In this document: in pieces, positions 54,871-63,858 of the stretch
How the letters are laid out: every line of letters begins with the position of its first letter
Position numbering within the stretch: position 1 is the first letter of the stretch
Assembly (NCBI GenBank): GCA_015061285.1
Contig: SUWW01000009.1
Location: forward strand, 111,785 to 175,784
DNA: 64,000 nt
Direction: 5' to 3'
Origin: Bacteroidales bacterium
GTDB lineage: Bacteria > Bacteroidota > Bacteroidia > Bacteroidales > Marinilabiliaceae
The notes under the pieces: generated by a model
Told to the model about the DNA's origin: nothing
Database searches by the model: none
The model's input: the letters and a program-made list of their open reading frames with translations, nothing else
Made by a program: the position numbers and the translations under genes

Positions 54871-55599
54871 TCACCGCAATAAGCTCAATATATATGGCGA
54901 ATTAAGCCCTTCAAACTGCGGAATGTGCAAGCGGAAATAATCTTCAAGAATTTTTATTAGTGTGGTTCGCTCTTCTACATTTTGAGCGATGTCGGCAAGA
55001 TGTGCAATATCGGCACGAGCAAGACGCACAAAGAGCGCCTTTTCTTCACCCGAGAGATAGTGTCTATGAAATGGTATCTGAGACGTCATGCACCCTTCCT
55101 CCATATCGAAAAACGGATACGAAGTAGCCGCTATGTCGGGCTCGAAGCCAAGCACCGACGCCAATTTGTACATAAATAGTATATGAAAATTGCTTTCGCC
55201 TTCCAGCCCACCATCGAGCATGCGAATGCTATCATCTATCATATTATAGAGATTCTCGTCGCGGCCCTCGTCGCGAAGTGTGCGCACAAGCAATTCTGAA
55301 ATAAACATAGCTATTGAACGTCGCACAGCATTGAAATGCAGCGTAGCAAGTGGGTATCGACAATGAATTTCCGTAATACGCGGCATTCGTGTGCTCTTAT
55401 GCATATAAGCCTCGATAGAAACGAGCGAGAGTGGCGCCAAAAGCGGAATCACCGATTGCTTGCGGCTTCGCCTATTAGAACTCACTACCATAGCTATACG
55501 CCCCAACTCTTGTGTTAGTAGCGTCACTACCATCGTGGTGTCGGTGTGGCGAATGGCCTGAATGACTATGGCATCGGTGACTATGACGGGAGCGTTCAC
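54871..55599 (-). CDS. recO: DNA repair protein RecO
   Basis: 242 aa. N-terminal OB domain (VTDAIVIQAIRHTDTTMVVT, LLTQELGRIAMVVS) and helical C-terminal domain (FISELLVRTLRDEGRDENLY; FHILFMYKLASVLGFEPDI). No zinc-finger cysteines. Works with RecR and RecA in the RecFOR gap-repair pathway, displacing SSB. Ends close to the rpmE terminator, convergent with it. Confidence 0.92.
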   Translation of the reverse strand: MNAPVIVTDAIVIQAIRHTDTTMVVTLLTQELGRIAMVVSSNRRSRKQSVIPLLAPLSLVSIEAYMHKSTRMPRITEIHCRYPLATLHFNAVRRSIAMFISELLVRTLRDEGRDENLYNMIDDSIRMLDGGLEGESNFHILFMYKLASVLGFEPDIAATSYPFFDMEEGCMTSQIPFHRHYLSGEEKALFVRLARADIAHLADIAQNVEERTTLIKILEDYFRLHIPQFEGLNSPYILSLLR

Positions 55600-55644
55600 T
55601 GGAGTAATAAGTTATAAGTAAAAAAGTAATAAGTAAATATAGGA

Positions 55645-55710
55645 TGTCATTCTGAGCGTAGCGAAGAATCTCAGCGCGTTCTGGGATCCTTCGCTATGCT
55701 CAGGATGACA
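55645..55710. repeat. TGTCATTCTGAGCG... inverted repeat
   Basis: TGTCATTCTGAGCGTAGCGA (then AGAATC) faces GATCCTTCGCTATGCTCAGG (then ATGACA) with a short centre. The arms are near-perfect inverse copies, so it forms a long hairpin or a MITE-like unit. The same consensus is widespread in intergenic DNA of many Bacteroidota, but only one copy lies in this window. Confidence 0.8.
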
Positions 55711-55720
55711 GTTTGAATTT

Positions 55721-56821
55721 TCAATTTATTCCAAATTGGCGTAAATATTCTGCAAATGGCGCATTGGGAGCAAGGCGGAACGAGTCAATTTCGCGACGCA
55801 AGTGGTAGTTGCCTCTGATACTTTCGAAAGCATCAGGATTGGCGCGCAGAGCTTTGTCGTCGGACATAATATCATATACACCAAGCATCATCTGCGCAAG
55901 AGCCTCTTCAGAGTCAGAAGCATCAATGGCAATGTTGGCATTATCGGGAGCAGGGAGCGTAGGCCAAACATTGGTGCCTTTCATACGAAAATGGCGTCGC
56001 AAAGCAACAACCGACATCTGTGTGCCACGCAGCTTGCTGTCGGTGGAGTAGCCCGCAACATGAGGTGTAGCTATCAACGCACGACTCATCAACCGGCGGT
56101 CGAAATGCGTTTCATTCTCCCACACGTCCACAATAATATTACTAATGATGCCGTCGTCGAGACCTTCATGCAGTGCTTCGGTGTCGCACACTTCGCCGCG
56201 CGACGAGTTGATGATAACTACACCGCGCTTGAGAGATCCGAGCGTATTGTGGTCGAAAAGATGATACGTAGCGTGACGACCTGTGCGGCGAAGTGGAACA
56301 TGAAACGTAACAATATCGGCCTGACTGAGCGCTTTTCTATATTCTGTGAAGCACTCGTCGCCCTCCACTTCTGCTCTTATCGGGTCGACAAGTATGACAT
56401 GCATACCTATCATGCGTGCCCATTTTTCCACAAGTTTGCCCACATTGCCAACCCCTACAATTGCTATCGTACTATCTTTCAGCGATATACCAGTGCGAAG
56501 TTTAAGCACCGATAGCGCCGAACCAATATACTGCTGCACCGAAGGCGCATTGCATCCGGGGGCATTCTCCCAATAAATATTCCTGCTCTCGCAATATCGA
56601 CGGTCGATATGGTCGAATCCTATAGTTGCCGTAAAAATGGCACGAACCGAACTGCCACTGAGGAGTTGCTCGTTGCAACGAGTACGAGTGCGCACAATGA
56701 GAGCATCGGCATCGCGGACATCGGCGAGCGAAATGGCACTGCCACCAAGATAGACCACACTGGCTTCATCCTCGAGTACACCGCGAAGAAAGGGAATTTT
56801 ATCGTCTGCTACTATTTTCAA
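55721..56821 (-). CDS. pdxB: erythronate-4-phosphate dehydrogenase
   Basis: 366 aa. NAD-dependent step in the DXP-dependent pyridoxal 5'-phosphate pathway. N-terminal MKIVADDKIPFLRGVLEDEA, DALIVRTRTRCNEQLL, TATIGFDHIDRRYC, PGCNAPSVQQYI; the Rossmann motif IAIVGVGNVGKLVEKWARMI; catalytic region VPLRRTGRHATYHLFDHNTL, GVVIINSSRGEV, and H in TPHVAGYSTDS. The C-terminal dimer domain is short but visible. Confidence 0.96.
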   Translation of the reverse strand: MKIVADDKIPFLRGVLEDEASVVYLGGSAISLADVRDADALIVRTRTRCNEQLLSGSSVRAIFTATIGFDHIDRRYCESRNIYWENAPGCNAPSVQQYIGSALSVLKLRTGISLKDSTIAIVGVGNVGKLVEKWARMIGMHVILVDPIRAEVEGDECFTEYRKALSQADIVTFHVPLRRTGRHATYHLFDHNTLGSLKRGVVIINSSRGEVCDTEALHEGLDDGIISNIIVDVWENETHFDRRLMSRALIATPHVAGYSTDSKLRGTQMSVVALRRHFRMKGTNVWPTLPAPDNANIAIDASDSEEALAQMMLGVYDIMSDDKALRANPDAFESIRGNYHLRREIDSFRLAPNAPFAEYLRQFGIN

Positions 56822-56851
56822 TTTCTGTAAGTATTAATTATGTATATAAAA

Positions 56852-59389
56852 TCAGTTTGGATCGACGTCGACAACCACTTGCACATTTCGCCATTGCTGG
56901 TCGCCAATGAGATTGTTGACCTTGTCCATAATTATATTTTTTATTGTTGATGGCGAAGCCGAGCGCTCCATTTTTACCACAATGCGTTGCAGATAGTAGT
57001 TCGAAATGCGGTTAACCATAGGCGCTTGAGGCCCCATGATGCGATCGCCAAAGATAGCGCGCAAATCGTTAGCCAACATTAGCGCTGCATTGCGGTTTAT
57101 CACTTCAGTACGATGCTTCACCGTAAGGTAGATAAGTCTATAATATGGCGGATAGTGATATTGCTGACGTTCGGCGGCTTGCCACAGCAGATTTGCCTTG
57201 AAATCGTCGCGCACAACATTGGCTATGAGCGGACTTTCAATATCATTTGTTTGGATATATACCTTGCCACGTTTTCCATGTCGTCCTGCGCGGCCACTAA
57301 CTTGCGCAATAAGCTGATAGCTACGCTCTAACGCACGAAAATCGGGCATATTCATCATGGCATCGGCATTCATAATACCCACAATAGATACCTTTTCGAA
57401 ATCGAGTCCTTTGGAAATCATTTGTGTACCTATGAGAATGTCATATTTATAAGCCTCGAAATCGCCAATAATCTGCTCGTATGCTTTACGCGAGCGTGCT
57501 GTATCCAAATCCATACGTACTACACGCGCTTCGGGGAAGGCACTTTTTACTTGTTCCTCGATTTTTTCGGTGCCAAATCCATGAGGGCTCAAATGCGGCT
57601 GACCACATTCTGGACATACCTTAGGCACTCCCATTGTGTAGGAGCAATAGTGACAAATAAGCTGCGAGGTAGATTTGTGATACGTAAGACTGACATCGCA
57701 ATTGTTGCATTTGGGCACCCACGAACAGTCGTTACACTCTATATAGGGCGAAAAACCGCGTCGGTTCTGAAACAGAATGACTTGCTCTTTGTTTTTCAGC
57801 GCTTCATCGATTGCCTCTTTCAACTTCGACGAGAATATTCCCACCGACATGCGTTGCTTATGCTCTTCACGCATATCGACAGGTATGATTTCGGGCATTT
57901 CAATATCGGCATAACGTGTTGTGAGCGACGCATATCCATATTTACCCTGCTGTGCATTGATGTAGCTTTCCATCGAAGGCGTGGCACTGCCAAGAAGCAC
58001 TTTTGCTTTGAAAAGCCCAGCGAGAACCGTTGCCACATCGCGAGCATGATAACGTGGTGCAGGATCTTGCTGCTTATAGCTTTGCTCATGCTCTTCGTCG
58101 ACAATTATTAGCCCTAAGTTGTGAAATGGCAACAACACCGATGAACGCACGCCTACTATTACTTGATAAGGCTCCGACGATAGTTGTTTGTTCCAAATCT
58201 CCACACGCTCGGCATCGCTAAATTTTGAATGATAAATGCCCATCGAATTGCCAAAATGTCGGCGAAGGCGATTGGTAATCTGTGTCGATAATGCTATCTC
58301 TGGCAATAAGTATAAAACTTGCTTGCCTTCGCGCAACGCTTCGTTGATGAGGTGTATATATATTTCGGTCTTGCCGCTCGAAGTAACGCCATGAAGCAGA
58401 GAGACTTGTTTCGTTTGCCACGCTTCATGAATAGCATCGAGCGCCGACTGCTGTGCAGAATTGAGTTGATGTGGCGGCTCACATTCTTCGAAGTCGGATT
58501 TGAGTCGCGAGATGCTTAGTTGCTCAATATTTATGAAGCCACGATCGGCTATAGCCTTTAGGGCAGGAAAACTCACACGGTCGTCGGTAGCAAGTTCCGA
58601 GCGTCCTACTTTATTGCCTTTAGCTATGCCATAAGCACCGCCAAGTTTCTGCATAAGCAGCATAAAAGTATCGAGTTGACGCGGCGCTTTTTCGAGTTTA
58701 TCCATAATTACGCAAAGACCATCTTCGCTACTATACTGCTCATTTACAGAATAGAAAGGCTCTTTTTTAGGTTTATATGCATCGCGCAATTCCTCGCTAA
58801 TGAATATGGCATTTTGCTCAATGAGCGAACGCAACTGAGGCAACGGATTGTGCGGCGCGCAATGCTGCGATAGTTCAGCTATGGTACACGATTTCTGCTG
58901 TTCTACGAAGTTTAGCACCATCTCCGTTTTCTCGTCGAAAAGCGTGTCGGCCACAAATTCTGGATTACTTATGAGTCGGCTTTCGCTCTCGAGTTTCAGT
59001 CCCGATGGTAGAGCAGCGCGATAGACGTCACCGAGAGCACATATATAATAATCGGAAATCCATTGCCACAATTTTAGTTGAGCAGGCAAGATAATCGGCG
59101 TAGAGTCGACTACTTGACAAATAGGCTTAGTGTCGTAATTGATTGGCTTGGTATGGTGCAATGTGGCCACAATGCCCGAATAGAATTTTTTAGCACCAAA
59201 CTGAACCAACACGCGAGAGCCCACAGCAATCATACTAACCATAGTTTGTGGCACTTCGTAGGTAAACAATCGGCGCAATGGCACAGGCATTATGATGTCG
59301 GCGTATGTATTCTCGTGAGATTTCTCGTTCATCGGTATATATGAAAAGTGACGCAAGTTATCACTCATTTTGCAATCAGATAATCCCAT
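56852..59389 (-). CDS. priA: primosomal protein N' (replication restart helicase)
   Basis: 845 aa. N-terminal 3'-DNA-binding domain (ADIIMPVPLRRLFTYEVPQT; YYICALGDVYRAALPSGL), helicase motifs SLLHGVTSSGKTEIYIHLIN, DEEHEQSYKQ, LLGSATPS, GRRG-type QISGRAGRHGKRGK (here QVSGRAGRHG), and the zinc-binding cysteines CNDCSWVPKCNNC and CHYCSYTMGVPKVCPECG. Starts DNA replication again at stalled forks. The first Met at 59389 is used; ATGs at 59368 and 59332 are also possible, the last giving the best fit to shorter homologues. Confidence 0.97.
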   Translation of the reverse strand: MGLSDCKMSDNLRHFSYIPMNEKSHENTYADIIMPVPLRRLFTYEVPQTMVSMIAVGSRVLVQFGAKKFYSGIVATLHHTKPINYDTKPICQVVDSTPIILPAQLKLWQWISDYYICALGDVYRAALPSGLKLESESRLISNPEFVADTLFDEKTEMVLNFVEQQKSCTIAELSQHCAPHNPLPQLRSLIEQNAIFISEELRDAYKPKKEPFYSVNEQYSSEDGLCVIMDKLEKAPRQLDTFMLLMQKLGGAYGIAKGNKVGRSELATDDRVSFPALKAIADRGFINIEQLSISRLKSDFEECEPPHQLNSAQQSALDAIHEAWQTKQVSLLHGVTSSGKTEIYIHLINEALREGKQVLYLLPEIALSTQITNRLRRHFGNSMGIYHSKFSDAERVEIWNKQLSSEPYQVIVGVRSSVLLPFHNLGLIIVDEEHEQSYKQQDPAPRYHARDVATVLAGLFKAKVLLGSATPSMESYINAQQGKYGYASLTTRYADIEMPEIIPVDMREEHKQRMSVGIFSSKLKEAIDEALKNKEQVILFQNRRGFSPYIECNDCSWVPKCNNCDVSLTYHKSTSQLICHYCSYTMGVPKVCPECGQPHLSPHGFGTEKIEEQVKSAFPEARVVRMDLDTARSRKAYEQIIGDFEAYKYDILIGTQMISKGLDFEKVSIVGIMNADAMMNMPDFRALERSYQLIAQVSGRAGRHGKRGKVYIQTNDIESPLIANVVRDDFKANLLWQAAERQQYHYPPYYRLIYLTVKHRTEVINRNAALMLANDLRAIFGDRIMGPQAPMVNRISNYYLQRIVVKMERSASPSTIKNIIMDKVNNLIGDQQWRNVQVVVDVDPN

Positions 59390-59590
59390 ATTATAACTAA
59401 TATTGCGCTCCGCTCACAAAAATCGTGAGATACAAATTCTTTATCACCGAATGAAACGAATGAAGACGAAATTCGTGTAATTAGTAATGAAGTTGTTACG
59501 AATAATGAAACGAATTTGTGGTTAGTATTAATTCGTGTAATTCGTTGATTTCTATATGAATAAAGCTGTTTATAAATATAAAAGACGAAA

Positions 59591-60301
59591 ATGGCGAAAT
59601 TGACGGTAGTACCAACGCCCGTAGGGAATTTGGAAGACATAACGCAACGCGCTTTACGCATGCTCAAAGAGGCATCGTTCGTGTTGGCTGAAGACACTCG
59701 CACTTCAGGAAATTTGCTACGTCATTATGGCATAGAGACAAAACTCATCAGTTATCATAAATACAACGAGCATCAGGTGGTCGACAACATAGTGCGCCGC
59801 ATAGAGGCTGGCGAGTCGGCATGTCTTGTAAGCGATGCTGGCACTCCTGCTATTTCCGACCCTGGCTATCTGATTGTGCGTCATTGCATCGATGCTGGCA
59901 TCGATGTAGAATGTCTTCCTGGCGCTACGGCATTCGTTCCTGCCCTCGTGAGTAGCGGTCTGCCCAACGACAAATTCTGCTTCGAGGGTTTCTTGCCTCA
60001 CAAAAAGGGCCGCAAAACGGCTATCGAACGTCTTGCTTCCGAGACTCGCACAATGATTATATACGAATCACCTTTCCGCCTTACCAAGACTCTTGCTCAG
60101 CTTGCAGAGGCTTTTGGCGCCGACCGTCAAGCAAGTGTGTCGCGAGAGATTAGCAAGATTCACGAAGAGACGGTGCGTGGCACGCTTACCGAACTCGTGG
60201 AGCACTTCACCGCTACGCCCCCGCGCGGCGAGATAGTTATGGTGGTGGCTGGCTGCGAGAAAATCAAGGCTCGCGATGATAGCGACGAAGAAGAAGAATA
60301 A
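59591..60301 (+). CDS. rsmI: 16S rRNA (cytidine(1402)-2'-O)-methyltransferase
   Basis: 236 aa. SAM-dependent tetrapyrrole-methylase fold: KLTVVPTPVGNLEDITQRAL, FVLAEDTRTSGNLLRHYGI, CLVSDAGTPAISDPGYLIV, LPGATAFVPALVSSGLPNDK, IYESPFRLTKTLAQLAEAFG. Methylates C1402 in the decoding centre together with RsmH. Ends in an acidic tail. Divergent from priA. Confidence 0.97.
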   Translation: MAKLTVVPTPVGNLEDITQRALRMLKEASFVLAEDTRTSGNLLRHYGIETKLISYHKYNEHQVVDNIVRRIEAGESACLVSDAGTPAISDPGYLIVRHCIDAGIDVECLPGATAFVPALVSSGLPNDKFCFEGFLPHKKGRKTAIERLASETRTMIIYESPFRLTKTLAQLAEAFGADRQASVSREISKIHEETVRGTLTELVEHFTATPPRGEIVMVVAGCEKIKARDDSDEEEE

Positions 60302-60618
60302 AATTTCACAGAGAATGCAGAGTGCTCGGAGAGTACGAAATTATTCCATTATATAAAGTGTTATCAGTGTCATTGGTGCGGGAATCCGTTTAGGCGGATT
60401 TGAAATCTACCGACCAATGCTCGGATAATTACAAATACCATCAAACTGACTTGTAACGTCGTGTATATAAATAACAAACGTATCAATACCCATACATATT
60501 CTGGGTACTATAGAATTTTCATCAATTCACCACCGAAACGATTATTTCTGATTAATGAGCCTTTTGTGGCTTATAGCTTTTTCAATGCATTTTCCACAAT
60601 AACAATAAACTTATAAAT
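60302..60618. other. gap with palindrome cluster copy 4
   Basis: About 317 bp, no gene. Contains a TCACAGAGAATGCAGAG-type tract at 60306-60325, the palindrome cluster, and an AT-rich leader before 60619. Confidence 0.5.
60381..60450. repeat. GGATTTGAAATCC palindrome cluster, copy 4
   Basis: GGAATCCGTTTAGGCGGATT and TGAAATCTACCGACC, then GGATAATTACAAATACCATC and AAACTGAC. Same order of palindromes and the same AAACTGAC/AAACAGAC end as copy 1, with point changes. Confidence 0.75.
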
Positions 60619-61185
60619 ATGAATAGAATATTATTACTTCTTATTGTCATAACACTTAACACAGCCTATGCATGGGCAAAATGGGCACCTACGTGGAGTA
60701 GTGGCGAAAGATGGAGCCATGTGCTTTATCATGATAATTCCACAAACTGCGAATCCAACTTGAGCAATTTCCCTAAATTCATGGACTCGACTGAAGATCC
60801 CAAAGGAAACGGATTTTCGTACTATATAACCGAATCAAAGAATTCAAAGGCTAATCCTGGCTCATTTGATGTTGTGTATGTCATCACTGATGCCATCACT
60901 CTCCGCGAAGGCGTCAAATATACTTTGCAGTTTGATGCAAAGACATATAACGAAGAAGAAGATGATGCTAAGCTATCTATTGGATTATTGACGGATGCCG
61001 ACCCTACTGCGACTACTATTTCGCAGACAATCTGTGAGTTTGAAAAGTACACCCCAGGTGGAAATGATTATAAGACAGAAACTGTCGAGTTCACTTCACA
61101 GGTTAGCGGCACATACTATCTACGACTTAACTTGGCGTTCACGCTAAAAAAGCAACCTATGTTGCAGATTTCAGCAACTTCGTGA
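60619..61185 (+). CDS. secreted MBG-repeat protein, N-terminal part (0 frame)
   Basis: Signal peptide MNRILLLLIVITLNTAYAWA, then a carbohydrate-binding-module-like beta domain (WSHVLYHDNSTNCESNLSNF; LREGVKYTLQFDAKTYNEEE; VEFTSQVSGTYYLRLNLAFT). The frame ends shortly after residue 178 (KQPMLQISATS, stop at 61183-61185). The -1 frame, entered at the heptamer A AAA AAG (61146-61152), reads on directly as KATYVADFSNFVITADVKSA and continues into the 61182-63068 frame. The full product would be about 815 aa. So it is either a programmed -1 frameshift or a 1-base loss in a run of A. Confidence 0.8.
   Translation: MNRILLLLIVITLNTAYAWAKWAPTWSSGERWSHVLYHDNSTNCESNLSNFPKFMDSTEDPKGNGFSYYITESKNSKANPGSFDVVYVITDAITLREGVKYTLQFDAKTYNEEEDDAKLSIGLLTDADPTATTISQTICEFEKYTPGGNDYKTETVEFTSQVSGTYYLRLNLAFTLKKQPMLQISATS
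61146..61178 (+). promoter_or_regulatory. candidate -1 ribosomal frameshift signal
   Basis: Heptamer A AAA AAG at 61146-61152 in the 0 frame, the same as in E. coli dnaX, then an 8-nt spacer (61153-61160), then a hairpin GTTGC (61161-61165) / GCAAC (61174-61178). After slipping one base back, the next codon is GCA at 61152 in the frame of the rest of the protein. Confidence 0.45.
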
Positions 61186-63068
61186 TAACAGCTGACGTTA
61201 AGAGTGCCGTTAACATCAACTCGAGCACCCACGGAAAGGTTGAGAGCAGTAGCAGTCTTGCTCAAGCGGACGAACAAGTGTCGATCACTCCAATACCCGA
61301 TGAAGGCTACTACTTGCAATCGATCAGCGTAGTAGGAACGGAAAGTGGCAATGCTGTTAACATCAGCGGCGGCACGTTCTTTTCGCCAGTAGCAACTTTC
61401 TCAATGCCAGAAGAAGCTGTAACGGTAACTGTAGAGTTTGCCAAAGAGCTCACTGCCGAAAACGTATCAGTAAACATGTTAGCAAATGGTTCCCAAGAAT
61501 TTACGTTGCCTACAGTGATAAAGTCTCTTAAAATATACGACAATGGCGGTAAACTCGGTGGCTACAGTTCAAATTGCAATGGACTGTTCACTCTCAACGC
61601 TCCTTCTGGTTGCCGTTTAAGATTTTCAGGTTCTAGCTACTTTGAAAACAGATGGGATAAACTCACAATTTTTGATGGCACAGAAGATGGTCAAAAGCTT
61701 TTCTATTCGAATGATCTTTCTAGCAGTCAGCAAGATATACCCACGCGAACAACCACATCTAACAAGCTAACGCTAAAGATAACTTCGGACGGTGGAGTTG
61801 AATACGATGGCTTGGATTTGACTGTGACAGTAGTAGGTCATGAGCTCACCTTGCCACAAGGCATTGTGATAGCCGAGGATGCCGAAAAAGTAGATGGCAC
61901 GTATATGCCAGGCGCAGAACTTACAATCAAAGCCGATGATAATTATTCGCTATCAGATGTCAAAGCCAATGACGAAACCATCACTGCCAACACCGACGGC
62001 ACCTATGCAATAACTTTCGGCGGTGAAAATATCGAAGTTACTGCCGTTGTAAAGAAGAGTCTCAATCATGCCGATATTACCGTAGCTTCTGTTGACGATC
62101 AGACCTATACTGGCAGTGCTATCGAGCCTATCGTAACAGTTTTCGATGGCGATAAGGACATCACCAGCTACTGCAACATTTCATTCTCAAACAACACAAA
62201 TGTTGGAACTGCAGGCATAAGCATTGCTGCTACAGCAGAGAACGAAAGATATGTTGGCTCGGTAGATGCAACATTTACCATCTCGCCTAAAGCCGTAACC
62301 GTAACAGCCAACGACAAGAATGTAGTCTATGGCGAGACCTTCACTCTCACAGCTACCGTTGATGGCGTTGTAGGTTCAGATGAGATAGCTTACACCATTA
62401 GCCGCGAAGAGGGCGAGAATGTCGGTGAATATGTAATCACCCCATCGGGCGATGAACTTCAAGGCAACTATGCAGTAACCTACGTTGCTGGCAAGCTCAC
62501 TATCTCGCCTAAATCCGTAACCGTAACAGCCGACGACAAGACAACAGCCTATGGCGCGGCCTTCACTCTCACAGCTACCGTTGATGGTGTTTTAGGTTCA
62601 GATGAGATAGCTTACACCATTAGCCGCGAAGAGGGCGAGAATGTCGGTGAATATGTAATCACCCCATCGGGCGAGAAACTCCAAGGCAACTATGCAGTAA
62701 CCTACGTTGCTGGCAAATACACCATCCTGAAGGCTACTCCAGAATTCGAGGAAATAAAAAGCCAAGTAATCGAAAGCACGCAGACTTTGGCAGATGTAAC
62801 CTTGCCAGAAGGCTATTCGTTTGTGAATGCTGAGCAGACCTTGAATCTTGGAGAAAACACCGTTGCACTCAACTACAACCCAGATCCTGTTAATTACGAA
62901 ACCGTATCGGGTAATATGGTTGTGATAGTAACGAAAGCTACAGTTACCAGTGTTCAAGATGCACAAAACGCCAAGAGCCAGAACGTGAAGAAATACGTTG
63001 AGAATGGCTCATTGATTATCGAAGTAGATGGCGTGAAATACGACATTACTGGCAAAGTAGTGAAGTAA
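61152..63068 (+). CDS. secreted MBG-repeat protein, C-terminal part (-1 frame)
   Basis: Continuation in the -1 frame (638 codons from GCA at 61152; an ATA-to-ATG independent start is not convincing). It contains a beta domain (GYYLQSISVVGTESGNAVNI), a CUB-like domain (LKIYDNGGKLGGYSSNCNGL; APSGCRLRFSGS; WDKLTIFDGTEDGQ), then MBG-type repeats: HADITVASVDDQTYTGSAIE and two nearly identical 74-aa units starting SPKAVTVTANDKNVVYGETF and SPKSVTVTADDKTTAYGAAF. The end, ENGSLIIEVDGVKYDITGKV and VK, is a Bacteroidota C-terminal (T9SS-like) motif. Probably a cell-surface adhesin-like protein. Confidence 0.8.
   Translation, partial: ATYVADFSNFVITADVKSAVNINSSTHGKVESSSSLAQADEQVSITPIPDEGYYLQSISVVGTESGNAVNISGGTFFSPVATFSMPEEAVTVTVEFAKELTAENVSVNMLANGSQEFTLPTVIKSLKIYDNGGKLGGYSSNCNGLFTLNAPSGCRLRFSGSSYFENRWDKLTIFDGTEDGQKLFYSNDLSSSQQDIPTRTTTSNKLTLKITSDGGVEYDGLDLTVTVVGHELTLPQGIVIAEDAEKVDGTYMPGAELTIKADDNYSLSDVKANDETITANTDGTYAITFGGENIEVTAVVKKSLNHADITVASVDDQTYTGSAIEPIVTVFDGDKDITSYCNISFSNNTNVGTAGISIAATAENERYVGSVDATFTISPKAVTVTANDKNVVYGETFTLTATVDGVVGSDEIAYTISREEGENVGEYVITPSGDELQGNYAVTYVAGKLTISPKSVTVTADDKTTAYGAAFTLTATVDGVLGSDEIAYTISREEGENVGEYVITPSGEKLQGNYAVTYVAGKYTILKATPEFEEIKSQVIESTQTLADVTLPEGYSFVNAEQTLNLGENTVALNYNPDPVNYETVSGNMVVIVTKATVTSVQDAQNAKSQNVKKYVENGSLIIEVDGVKYDITGKVVK
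62281..62724 (+). repeat. 222-bp tandem repeat encoding two MBG units
   Basis: Unit 1 (62281-62502) and unit 2 (62503-62724) share long identical runs at DNA level, starting with TCTCGCCTAAA(G/T)CCGTAACC. The period is 222 bp (74 codons), so copy number can change in frame. Confidence 0.9.
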
Positions 63069-63111
63069 ATTATGAGTAAACAATGGGGCATACCTCATTG
63101 TCAGAATACGT

Positions 63112-63145
63112 ATGGCGGCTGCAGCAATGTGGCCGCCATTTTTTT
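63112..63145 (+). terminator. Terminator after the MBG protein
   Basis: 8-bp perfect GC-rich stem ATGGCGGC (63112-63119) with GCCGCCAT (63132-63139), then a run of seven T. Confidence 0.93.
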
Positions 63146-63178
63146 GTTTAGGTTATTCCCTCGAATCGTCTGGTTGCA

Positions 63179-63208
63179 CGTCTCCCAAAATAAATTCGTT
63201 CAATTCGT
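63179..63208 (+). repeat. 30-bp direct repeat, left copy
   Basis: CGTCTCCCAAAATAAATTCG and then TTCAATTCGT. One mismatch against the right copy (63859-63888). The pair encloses the toxin-antitoxin genes. Confidence 0.85.
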
Positions 63209-63283
63209 GTTCTATATATAAAAATCGGTGCTAAAACAATATTAGTATATTAGCAACGTGAAATTAGCAAAGCGCAAGAAGAT

Positions 63284-63550
63284 ATGGCAACAACAACCAC
63301 AAGAAAATCCCAGCCAAACCCCATGAGTTACTATTGGGAGATGGTGAAAGATATGGACGAGACGCAGAAATTGGAGTTGGCAACAATGCTCATAGAGAGC
63401 GTAAAGCCCATACAAACTAAGCCTCTCTTTGATACACCCATCGAGGAGGATTTCCCCGACATGGACAAGGAGTTGTATACGCCCGAAGAAGCCTATAAAC
63501 TAACAATGAAGGACATCAAGGCTATCTACGACGATAAAAATGCAATATAA
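63284..63550 (+). CDS. putative type II antitoxin
   Basis: 88 aa. N-terminal helical region (MSYYWEMVKDMDETQKLELA then TMLIESVK) and an acidic C-terminal half (FPDMDKELYTPEEAYKLTMK). Small acidic protein overlapping the downstream toxin gene by 11 bp, the usual antitoxin layout. A near-consensus promoter box (TATATTAG) lies 35 bp upstream. Confidence 0.75.
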   Translation: MATTTTRKSQPNPMSYYWEMVKDMDETQKLELATMLIESVKPIQTKPLFDTPIEEDFPDMDKELYTPEEAYKLTMKDIKAIYDDKNAI

Positions 63551-63836
63551 GTATTTCTATACCAAGCGTACAGCCGCGAAGATAAGAAGCTTCTACCTGA
63601 ACGTGGGTAAGAAGTATTATCATACATATTCATACGAAGATATGGAGCGCAATGTGCGCAATGCATTCTTTGCTATATATGCAATAGAGCGAACGCTGCC
63701 GCGCCGCCGCCCAACCATCAGCCGATGGAATGGCTATCACATGGCAAACACCGACAAGTGGTATTACGCCTACACTATTGAGGGCGATACAATTATTGTG
63801 GTTGACGCTTGTCACGCGCAGAATATGCATGATTAG
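63540..63836 (+). CDS. putative RelE/ParE-type toxin
   Basis: 98 aa, basic. N-terminal YKYFYTKRTAAKIRSFYLNV helices; C-terminal strands MANTDKWYYAYTIEGDTIIV and VVDACHAQNMHD, which match the RelE/ParE fold (ends 'I.V.D..H.QN'). Members are either ribosome-dependent mRNA endonucleases or gyrase inhibitors; active residues are not certain here, so the target is unknown. Confidence 0.75.
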   Translation: MQYKYFYTKRTAAKIRSFYLNVGKKYYHTYSYEDMERNVRNAFFAIYAIERTLPRRRPTISRWNGYHMANTDKWYYAYTIEGDTIIVVDACHAQNMHD

Positions 63837-63858
63837 TATGTAGAGACGTAGCGCGCCG

